Positions 1 to 4,806 of a stretch of DNA of 5,171 bases are shown in pieces. The stretch covers positions 1-5,171 of the forward strand of contig JAITDH010000144.1 in assembly GCA_031282665.1 (NCBI GenBank). Direction: 5' to 3'. The position numbers and the translations under genes are program-made. The DNA is from Zoogloeaceae bacterium (GTDB taxonomy: Bacteria > Pseudomonadota > Gammaproteobacteria > Burkholderiales > Rhodocyclaceae). The notes under the pieces are model-generated. The model had not been told where the DNA came from, ran no database searches, and was given only the letters and a program-made list of their open reading frames with translations. Numbering within the stretch: the stretch's first letter is position 1; the number at the start of each line of letters is the position of its first letter.

Positions 1-665
1 GATTTTTCAGACCACTTCTTTTCAAACCATTCCTCAAAATTATTTCGAGCGCGTATTTGCGAACAGTCCAAAAGCGGAGGGTCTTCGCTGCTCCCGGCGA
101 CGATCCCTTTTTCCAGCAAGGCTTTCATTGCTTCGAATTCAGGAACGGGATAGCGAACGATGGGCGGGAGTTTGTCTGGAGTATATTCAAAACCTCCACG
201 CTCCAGATCGTCCTGCTTGCCCGAAAGCAGGGTTCGCTCGAAATACTCTCCCACATTGATTAACGCGCGCATGGAAGGCGAAATCCAGAAGGCGCGGGGC
301 GGGGAATATTGGGGATTGAATTTCAGTGTGTTTGCCAGTGATTCCCGATTGTATAGAGGGTTGTTACCCTTCGTCGCCTCCTCCAGCGTCAGCGGCCTTT
401 TCCCCACTAACCGGCAGGTCACGAAGCCATGCTTTTTGGCTTCCGCCGTACCCCATTCAATTTCACACATCCCGCCTTCCCGCGCTTCGGCTTCCACCTT
501 CGTATTGGTTGTCACATGGTTGATCACCGTGCCTTGGGCGTCCGCGCTTTCCCGGACATTGACCCAGGAACCCCACACCCACATCTCCTCCGCCTGAACG
601 GCAGGGCAGAAAAGAAGCGGCATGGATAACAAGGCAACTTTCAGGGAAAAGGCATTTTTTCGCAT
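1..665 (-). CDS. Secreted SH3b-like domain protein of unknown function (3' end outside window)
   Basis: An open frame of 221 complete codons runs leftward off the window with no stop, so the C-terminus is missing. Residues 1-25 look like a Sec signal peptide: a basic start (MRKN), a hydrophobic core around residues 8-20 and a probable signal peptidase I site after AVQA. There is no lipobox. Residues about 28-87 resemble a bacterial SH3 (SH3b/SH3_3) domain, with a WVNVRES start, a valine-rich middle and a closing HGFVTCRLVG segment. Such domains often bind peptidoglycan or act as extracytoplasmic adaptors. The rest (about 90-221) is charged, contains no motif I recognise, and carries one cysteine near the end (DCSQ). 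The ATG at 665 has an AGGAA about 8 nt upstream. The product is probably periplasmic or exported. The reading frame and signal peptide are well supported, the SH3 assignment is moderate, and the function is unknown. Confidence 0.75.
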   Translation of the reverse strand, partial: MRKNAFSLKVALLSMPLLFCPAVQAEEMWVWGSWVNVRESADAQGTVINHVTTNTKVEAEAREGGMCEIEWGTAEAKKHGFVTCRLVGKRPLTLEEATKGNNPLYNRESLANTLKFNPQYSPPRAFWISPSMRALINVGEYFERTLLSGKQDDLERGGFEYTPDKLPPIVRYPVPEFEAMKALLEKGIVAGSSEDPPLLDCSQIRARNNFEEWFEKKWSEK

Positions 666-737
666 GATGTGTTCCTGTCCAGAGGAGCAAAGTGAAGGAA
701 ACTAAAGGAAACGACAACTGGGCGTGGCGTCGGTTTC

Positions 738-870
738 GTAGGTTGGATGGAGCCGCAGGCGTAATCCGACATTTCAACCTATACGATGCGCAGCATCGCA
801 AATCAAAGAACAGCGGCGCAAGCGCCGGTGATGGACGAATGTCGGATTGCGCTTCGCTTATCCAACCTAC
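738..870. repeat. REPIN/MITE-like palindromic element, copy 1
   Basis: This 133-bp imperfect palindrome has a left arm at about 738-773 beginning GTAGGTTGGAT and a right arm at about 838-870 ending ATCCAACCTAC. The arms pair over most of their length, apart from a bulge at GCCGCAGGC against GCGCTTCGC. The core holds two perfect short hairpins: CGATGC-GCA-GCATCG (784-798) and CGGCGC-AA-GCGCCG (814-827). The whole could fold as a long stem closing a three-way junction. A second copy lies at 2610-2735. The GTAGGTTGGAT/ATCCGACA type of repeat is familiar from dispersed intergenic repeats in proteobacteria. No transposase is encoded here and no clear target duplication is visible, so mobility is inferred. 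It begins 9 bp beyond the stop codon of the polyphosphate phosphotransferase gene and may shape that transcript's 3' end. No T-tract follows, so it is not a canonical intrinsic terminator. Confidence 0.85.
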
Positions 871-879
871 ACACCAATA

Positions 880-2514
880 TCATTTTTTCTTCCTGGCGGT
901 GGAACGGGAGCGGGTTCTGGCCGGCTTCGGTTTGGCGGGCGGTTCGGGTGATTCGGCGGCTTTGTCGGCGGCAGGCTCGCCAGGCCCGCTCTCTGGTGAC
1001 GAGGGCGGTTGAGGAAGTGGAAGTTGCCGGGGCTGGTCGAAGAGGGCTTCTTCCAGGCGGTTGCAGACGGTTTCCAGCACCTTGACGCGGGCGAAATATT
1101 TGTCGTTGGCTTCGACCAGCGTCCACGGCGCGGCGCCGGTGCTGGTGCGCTCGACCATGTCGCAGATGGCCTGGTGGTAGTCGTCCCATCGGTCGCGGTT
1201 GCGCCAGTCTTCTTCCGTGATCTTGTAGCGCTTGAAGGAGATGTTTTCCCTTTCCTCGAAGCGGCGCAATTGCTCTTCCTTGCTGATTTGCAGCCAGAAT
1301 TTGACGATGACCGCGCCGTCGGCGACCAGTTCATGCTCGAAATCGTTGATCTCGGCATAGGCGCGCAGCCAGTCGGCTTCGCTGCAAAAGCCTTCCACCC
1401 GCTCGACCAGCACCCGGCCGTACCAGGTGCGGTCGAAGATCGTCGTGCGGCCGTTCCTCGGGATGTAGCGCCAGAAGCGCCAGAGATAGGGCTGCACCCG
1501 CTCTTCCTCGGTCGGCGCGGCAATCGGCACGATCTGGTATTGGCGGGCGTCGAGCGCCGCCACCAGCCGCCGGATGCTGCCGCCCTTGCCGGCGGCGTCC
1601 GCGCCTTCGAAGGCGAGGATGAGGGAATGCTTTTTGAATTCCGGCGAGCGCACCAGTTCGGAAAGCCGCCCCTGCGCCTTCGCCAGGCGTATTTCGTATT
1701 CCGGCTTGGGCAGCGTCTGCGTGAGATCGAGCGCGGTGAGCACGTCCAGGGTGTCGATGGGATGCATGATCGGCGGGGCGACCGGGTAATGCTGTTCGCG
1801 CGGATCGGCGAGCCGCCGCTGGAGGGAGGAGAGCACCATCTTGCCGACGGTGAGGGAGCGATACCGGTCGTCCGTGCCTTCGACCACGATCCACGGCGCC
1901 CAGGGCGTATTGGTCATGCGCAGGAGGTGCGAGGCGACTTCCTGCAACTGGTCGTAGGTCTTCAGGCGCTCCCAGCTTTCCTTCGTCACCCGCCAAGCCG
2001 AGCGCGGGTCCTTTTCCAGGGCTTTCAGGCGTTTTTTCTGTCCTTCGCGGGAAAGGTGGAACCAGAATTTCAGGATCAGCGCCCCTTCGTTGACCAGCAT
2101 GGCTTCGAAGCGGTTGAATTGGTCGATGCGCTGGTCGAACATGGCCTGGTCGATGTCGCCGCTGATGCGCCGCGCGATCGGCAGCGAATACCAGGAACCG
2201 GCGAAGATGCTCATTTGCCCCCTGGGCGGCAAGGCGCGCCAGTAGCGCCACATGAAGGGCCGCTCGGATTCTTCGTCACTGGGATCGGAAAAGGCTTGCG
2301 TGGAGATGTAGCGCGGATCGAGCCATTCGTAGAGGTCGTGGATGGTCTCGCTTTTCCCCGCGCCGTCGACGCCGCTGATCAGGATGATGACCGGGATCTT
2401 GCCCTTTTCCCGCAATTCGAACTGCGCTTCCAGCAGGGCTTCGCGCAGGAGGGAGACCTCCGCCTTGAAGGTTTTCTTGTCGATGGTGTGACCGAGTTCC
2501 GCCGATTCAAACAT
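880..2514 (-). CDS. Polyphosphate:AMP phosphotransferase, two-domain PPK2 family
   Basis: The 544-residue protein has two tandem PPK2 domains, as in the family of cytoplasmic enzymes that transfer phosphate from polyphosphate to AMP to give ADP. The N-terminal domain (about 12-240) has Walker A GVDGAGKS (48-55). The C-terminal domain (about 272-495) has Walker A GADAAGKG (304-311), the signature IFDRTWYGR (359-367) and VERVEGF. At the equivalent N-terminal site the sequence reads IFAGSWYS (103-110): Asp-Arg is replaced by Ala-Gly, so that half is probably not catalytic and catalysis should rest with the C-terminal half. Residues about 494-544 form a proline-rich, then Arg/Lys/Ser-rich tail ending in RKKK, which lies outside the PPK2 fold. 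The ATG at 2514 has GGAG about 6 nt upstream and begins shortly before the first domain. The gene appears monocistronic, with palindromic repeats on both sides. The family is certain. AMP rather than ADP or GDP as substrate is inferred from the two-domain layout. Confidence 0.93.
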   Translation of the reverse strand: MFESAELGHTIDKKTFKAEVSLLREALLEAQFELREKGKIPVIILISGVDGAGKSETIHDLYEWLDPRYISTQAFSDPSDEESERPFMWRYWRALPPRGQMSIFAGSWYSLPIARRISGDIDQAMFDQRIDQFNRFEAMLVNEGALILKFWFHLSREGQKKRLKALEKDPRSAWRVTKESWERLKTYDQLQEVASHLLRMTNTPWAPWIVVEGTDDRYRSLTVGKMVLSSLQRRLADPREQHYPVAPPIMHPIDTLDVLTALDLTQTLPKPEYEIRLAKAQGRLSELVRSPEFKKHSLILAFEGADAAGKGGSIRRLVAALDARQYQIVPIAAPTEEERVQPYLWRFWRYIPRNGRTTIFDRTWYGRVLVERVEGFCSEADWLRAYAEINDFEHELVADGAVIVKFWLQISKEEQLRRFEERENISFKRYKITEEDWRNRDRWDDYHQAICDMVERTSTGAAPWTLVEANDKYFARVKVLETVCNRLEEALFDQPRQLPLPQPPSSPESGPGEPAADKAAESPEPPAKPKPARTRSRSTARKKK

Positions 2515-2552
2515 GATGTGCTCCGGGAGGCGTTGAAGATTGAAATTGTTGA

Positions 2553-2581
2553 AGTGTACCGCGCCGAGGTGAATTGACCAA
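2553..2581 (-). promoter_or_regulatory. Possible sigma70 promoter for the PPK2-family gene
   Basis: Reading the minus strand, TTGGTC (2581-2576) and TACACT (2558-2553) are separated by exactly 17 nt. They lie about 40-70 nt before the PPK2 start codon, in the AT-richer gap between repeat copy 2 and the gene. The -35 box matches the consensus at only three positions and the -10 box at four, so this is a weak candidate. The repeat between rsmE and this gene makes a separate promoter plausible, but nothing proves it. Confidence 0.3.
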
Positions 2582-2609
2582 TGATTCGTTCATAAACGGG
2601 CGTGGGGTT

Positions 2610-2735
2610 GTAGGTTGGATGAGCCGCAGGCGTAATCCGACATTCGTTCATTATCGGCGCGAAGCGCCGCCATATTTGCGGTGCTTCGCATCGTGGGAGT
2701 CGAATGTCGGATTACGCTTCGCTCATCCAACCTAC
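2610..2735. repeat. REPIN/MITE-like palindromic element, copy 2
   Basis: This 126-bp near-palindrome is the second copy of the element at 738-870. The left arm (2610-2646) and right arm (2701-2735) pair perfectly over an outer 15 bp (GTAGGTTGGATGAGC) and an inner 17 bp (GCGTAATCCGACATTCG), with only a 5/3-nt internal loop between. The core has a hairpin CGGCGC-GAA-GCGCCG (2655-2669) and a second CGGTGC-TTC-GCATCG (2679-2693) with one mismatch that would be a wobble pair in one RNA strand. The arms match copy 1 in direct orientation, but the core matches copy 1 only as its reverse complement. The element starts 17 bp past the rsmE stop codon and separates rsmE from the PPK2 gene. It could act as a transcript-end stabiliser or attenuator, but lacks the T-tract of an intrinsic terminator. 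Confidence 0.88.
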
Positions 2736-2752
2736 GGCGGGTCATCTGAAAA

Positions 2753-3508
2753 TCATAGATCGCCCCAATGGCTTTGCAGGATGGACAGGGCGGCGATTCC
2801 GGCGGTTTCGGTGCGCAGGATTCGGGGTCCCAGGCGGATGGGCTGGAAGCCGGCTTTTTGCGCGCTGTCGATTTCCGCCGGGTCCAGGCCGCCTTCCGCG
2901 CCGACCAGGAGGGTGACCGGCTCCCCGGCGGCGGGTTTTTCCAGTTCGGCGAAGCGCCGGGAGGCTTCCGGCGCGAGGATGAGTTTCAGGCCCGGCAGGT
3001 TTCGTCCCTCGTCATGCAGCCATGCTTCCAGGGAAGCGAGGCGGCCGATTGCCGGCAGGCGGTTGCGTCCGCATTGTTCGCAGGCGGCGATGGCGACGCC
3101 GTGCCAATGCGCTTCCCGTTTGCGCGCCCTGTCGTCCGCCAGGCGGATGACGCTGCGCCGCCCGGTGAGCGGCAGGAAAGCGGCGACGCCCAGTTCCACG
3201 GCTTTTTGCAGGGTGTAGTCCATTTTTTCCCCGGCCTGCAAGGCTTGCGCCAGGGTGACGGCAAGCGGGGATTCGCGTTCGATGGCGCGCCGCGCGCCCA
3301 CATGCGCCACGACCTTGCCGCGTTCGATCTGTTGAATCCGGGCCGGGTATTCGCCGCCCGTTCCGTCGAAGAGGATCATTTCGCCGCCCGGCGGCAGGCG
3401 CAGCACCTGCGCGGCATGGCGGGCCACGTTGTCCGGCAGGACGAGGAGTTGCTCCGGAAGGTCGGCCAGCGGGGGAGGGCAGAAAAAACGGGGGATGCGG
3501 GAGGACAT
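2753..3508 (-). CDS. rsmE: 16S rRNA (uracil-1498-N3)-methyltransferase RsmE
   Basis: The 251-residue protein has the usual RsmE length. RsmE uses S-adenosylmethionine to methylate N3 of U1498 in helix 44 of 16S rRNA in the assembled 30S subunit. The N-terminal PUA-like part (about 5-70) has PRFFCPPPL and HAAQVLRLPPGGE. The C-terminal SPOUT/trefoil-knot domain shows GEKMDYTLQKAVELGV (93-108), EQCGRNR (144-150), VGAEGG (202-207) and the diagnostic LGPRILRTETA (226-236), which forms the knotted SAM site. The frame is open as far as 3808, but ATG 3508 places PRFF close to the N-terminus as in other RsmE proteins, and the extra upstream sequence overlaps rnfH. No clear Shine-Dalgarno precedes this ATG, so translation may depend on coupling with rnfH, which ends 31 bp upstream. 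It is the last gene of the probable ratA-rnfH-rsmE operon. Identification is secure; the start is likely. Confidence 0.95.
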   Translation of the reverse strand: MSSRIPRFFCPPPLADLPEQLLVLPDNVARHAAQVLRLPPGGEMILFDGTGGEYPARIQQIERGKVVAHVGARRAIERESPLAVTLAQALQAGEKMDYTLQKAVELGVAAFLPLTGRRSVIRLADDRARKREAHWHGVAIAACEQCGRNRLPAIGRLASLEAWLHDEGRNLPGLKLILAPEASRRFAELEKPAAGEPVTLLVGAEGGLDPAEIDSAQKAGFQPIRLGPRILRTETAGIAALSILQSHWGDL

Positions 3509-3539
3509 GTGGGAGGATTGTGGGAAACACGCGAAAACG

Positions 3540-3839
3540 TCATTCCCCGGCTTTTTCGCTTGCCTTGCCGGCCCGGGCGGCGCGGGCCGTCTTGGGATCG
3601 GCGATGAGGGGACGGTAGATTTCCACGCGGTCCCGGTCGCGCAGGGGCGTGTCCGTCTTCGCCAGCTTGGAGAAGATGCCGAATTTGCCGCTGGCGAGGT
3701 CGATCCGCGGATATTTCCCGGCGAGGCCGGAGGCTTCCACGGCGTCGCCCAGGGTGCTGCCGGCGGGCAGGTCGAGGGGGACGATTTCCTGCTTGTCCGG
3801 CAGGGCATAGACGACTTCGACGTGGATGGCTTCGCTCAT
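3540..3839 (-). CDS. rnfH: RnfH family protein (RatB, UPF0125), ubiquitin-like fold
   Basis: This small 99-residue protein matches the RnfH/UPF0125 family in length and sequence. It has a beta-grasp beginning IHVEVVYALPDKQEIVPLDL, then a helix-forming GSTLGDAVEASGL, the family signature KFGIFSKLAKTDTPLRDRDRVEIYRPL (about 52-78, with GIFSK and D-R-VEIYRPL as key elements), and a lysine/alanine-rich tail. The biochemical role of the family is unsettled. It is encoded next to ratA in many proteobacteria and has been described as the RatB/PasI partner of RatA/PasT. The ATG (3839-3837) overlaps the ratA stop codon as ATGA, so translation is probably coupled; GGAG lies about 7 nt upstream. The frame is open further upstream inside ratA, but the conserved family N-terminus starts at this Met. 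Identification is strong; its function as an antitoxin is doubtful. Confidence 0.94.
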   Translation of the reverse strand: MSEAIHVEVVYALPDKQEIVPLDLPAGSTLGDAVEASGLAGKYPRIDLASGKFGIFSKLAKTDTPLRDRDRVEIYRPLIADPKTARAARAGKASEKAGE

Positions 3840-4276
3840 GGGGTGGCTCCGTGGATCTGTTCCGCCCTTTTGACGAAGGCGTCGACAAAGGTATTGGCGA
3901 TGTGGCTGAAGACCGGGCCGATCACCTTTTCCAAGAGGCGGCTGGAGAATTCGTAGGTAAGGCGGAATTCGATCTTGCAGGCGTCTTCGCGCAGGGACTT
4001 GAAATGCCAACTGCCTTCGAGTTTCCTGAAAGGGCCGTCGAGCAGGCGAATATGCATGAGGCGGGGAAATTCCTTTTCGTTTTCGGTCGTGAAGTGCGCC
4101 TTGACGCCGTGGTAGCGGATATGCAGGGTGCCGACCGTCTTTTCCGCGTCGCGGTAGCGGCATTCGCTCTGGCTGCACCAGGGAAGGAACTGCGGGTAAT
4201 CCTCGCAACGATCCACCAGATCGAACATTTGCCGATCCGAAAAAGCGATCAGCACCGATTTCTCGACCGTAGCCAT
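3836..4276 (-). CDS. ratA: RatA/PasT family protein (START/Coq10-like fold)
   Basis: The 146-residue protein is a polyketide cyclase/START-like (SRPBCC) member of the RatA family and homologous to mitochondrial Coq10. In E. coli RatA was reported to bind the 50S subunit and block 70S formation. The homologue PasT is also linked to respiration as a Coq10-like ubiquinone-binding protein, so the toxin label is contested. Visible features are MATVEKSVLIAFS at the start, the signature DYPQFLPWC (26-34), LLDGPFRKLEGSWHF (78-92), and a long C-terminal helix LLEKVIGPVFSHIANTFVDAF that would cover the hydrophobic cavity. The ATG has GGAGA about 4 nt upstream. It is the first gene of the operon with rnfH (4-nt overlap) and rsmE, and diverges from smpB, the same three-gene neighbourhood as in enterobacteria. 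Family assignment is secure; whether it is a toxin or a quinone chaperone cannot be told from sequence. Confidence 0.94.
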   Translation of the reverse strand: MATVEKSVLIAFSDRQMFDLVDRCEDYPQFLPWCSQSECRYRDAEKTVGTLHIRYHGVKAHFTTENEKEFPRLMHIRLLDGPFRKLEGSWHFKSLREDACKIEFRLTYEFSSRLLEKVIGPVFSHIANTFVDAFVKRAEQIHGATP

Positions 4277-4339
4277 AACTCTCCGATAAGCCCCGATTCT
4301 TGCTAGAATCCGCCGATTCTATAGGAATTGTGTCGCATC
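4277..4339. promoter_or_regulatory. Divergent ratA/smpB promoter region with GATTCT palindrome
   Basis: These 63 bp must hold the start signals for both smpB (+) and ratA (-), unless these lie within the opposite gene. On the plus strand, TGC-TAGAAT (TG at 4301-4302, box at 4304-4309) is a good extended -10 element, five of six against the consensus, giving a leader of roughly 24 nt before the smpB ATG; no -35 match is visible. On the minus strand CCTATAGAAT (around 4324-4315) is a possible -10 for ratA. GATTCT-TGCT-AGAATC (4295-4310) is a perfect 6-bp inverted repeat overlapping the smpB -10, and the half-site recurs as CCGATTCT at 4313-4320, exactly 20 bp from the first. Binding by a repressor is inferred only. 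Confidence 0.5.
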
Positions 4340-4795
4340 ATGAGCATTGCGGAAAACAAAAAGGCCTTCCACGATTATTTCATCGAGGAAAGATATGAAG
4401 CCGGTCTGGCGCTGGAAGGCTGGGAGGTCAAGTCCATCCGCGCGGGACGGGTGCAGATCAGGGAAGCCTATGTGCTGGTCAAGCGGGGGGAAATCTGGAT
4501 GCTGGGGATGCACGTCACGCCGCTGCTCACCGCTTCCACGCATATCCATCCCGACCCGACGCGGACGAGGAAACTGCTGTTGCGCGAAAGCGAAATCACG
4601 AAACTGATCGGCAAGGTGGAACGCGCCGGCTATGCCCTCGTGCCGCTCAACCTGCACTACACGCGCGGACGGATCAAGGCGGAAATCGGCCTGGCGAAGG
4701 GCAAGAAGCTGTACGACAAGCGCGAGGCGGAAAAGGAAAAGGACTGGACGCGGGAAAAGCAGCGCCTGATGCGCGAAAAAGCGCGCGGCTCGTGA
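4340..4795 (+). CDS. smpB: SsrA-binding protein SmpB
   Basis: The 151-residue protein is the tmRNA partner in trans-translation: it binds the tRNA-like domain of SsrA and occupies the decoding centre of stalled ribosomes, allowing rescue and tagging of the nascent chain. The OB-like barrel carries [19 protein letters not shown] (22-40, with GWEVKS-R the family signature), EAYV, RTRKLLL (75-81) and [31 protein letters not shown] (key element GKKLYDKR, 121-128). The highly basic C-terminal tail (about 127-151), which becomes helical in the mRNA channel, is present. ATG 4340 gives the standard [10 protein letters not shown] start. AGGAA (4323-4327) lies 12 nt upstream, rather far. An in-frame TTG at 4328 would add four residues but sits directly on that AGGAA, so it is unlikely. 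The gene diverges from ratA and its stop touches the next gene. Confidence 0.96.
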   Translation: MSIAENKKAFHDYFIEERYEAGLALEGWEVKSIRAGRVQIREAYVLVKRGEIWMLGMHVTPLLTASTHIHPDPTRTRKLLLRESEITKLIGKVERAGYALVPLNLHYTRGRIKAEIGLAKGKKLYDKREAEKEKDWTREKQRLMREKARGS

Positions 4796-4806
4796 AATCC
4801 ATCGCC

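Noticed and set aside
463..801. Minus-strand 112-codon frame overlapping the SH3b gene and repeat copy 1
   Set aside because: It begins inside the repeat and runs in another frame from the signal-peptide gene starting at 665, which has a ribosome binding site and domain resemblance.
738..870. Repeat copy 1 as an intrinsic terminator
   Set aside because: The stem is far longer than usual, contains side hairpins and is not followed by a T-tract on either strand, so a repeat element is the better call.
1009..2577. Long plus-strand open frame (522 codons) opposite the PPK2 gene
   Set aside because: It mirrors the minus-strand PPK2 gene, whose motifs are unmistakable. The translation is low in recognisable motifs and typical of antisense frames in GC-rich DNA.
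738..2735. Composite transposon carrying the PPK2 gene between the two repeats
   Set aside because: No transposase is present and no target duplication is visible. The repeats lie neatly after stop codons, and the PPK2 gene has the same base character as its neighbours.
2768..3607. Plus-strand open frame (279 codons) opposite rsmE
   Set aside because: It lies antisense to rsmE and the 3' end of rnfH, and is glycine/arginine/phenylalanine-rich without family motifs. It is explained as a GC-rich shadow.
3540..4276. A new toxin-antitoxin system
   Set aside because: ratA-rnfH is a known conserved chromosomal pair. The toxin function of RatA is contested and the Coq10-like role fits as well.
3851..4306. 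Plus-strand open frame opposite ratA
   Set aside because: It is the antisense of the clear RatA family gene and its end would run into the smpB promoter region. No motif supports it.
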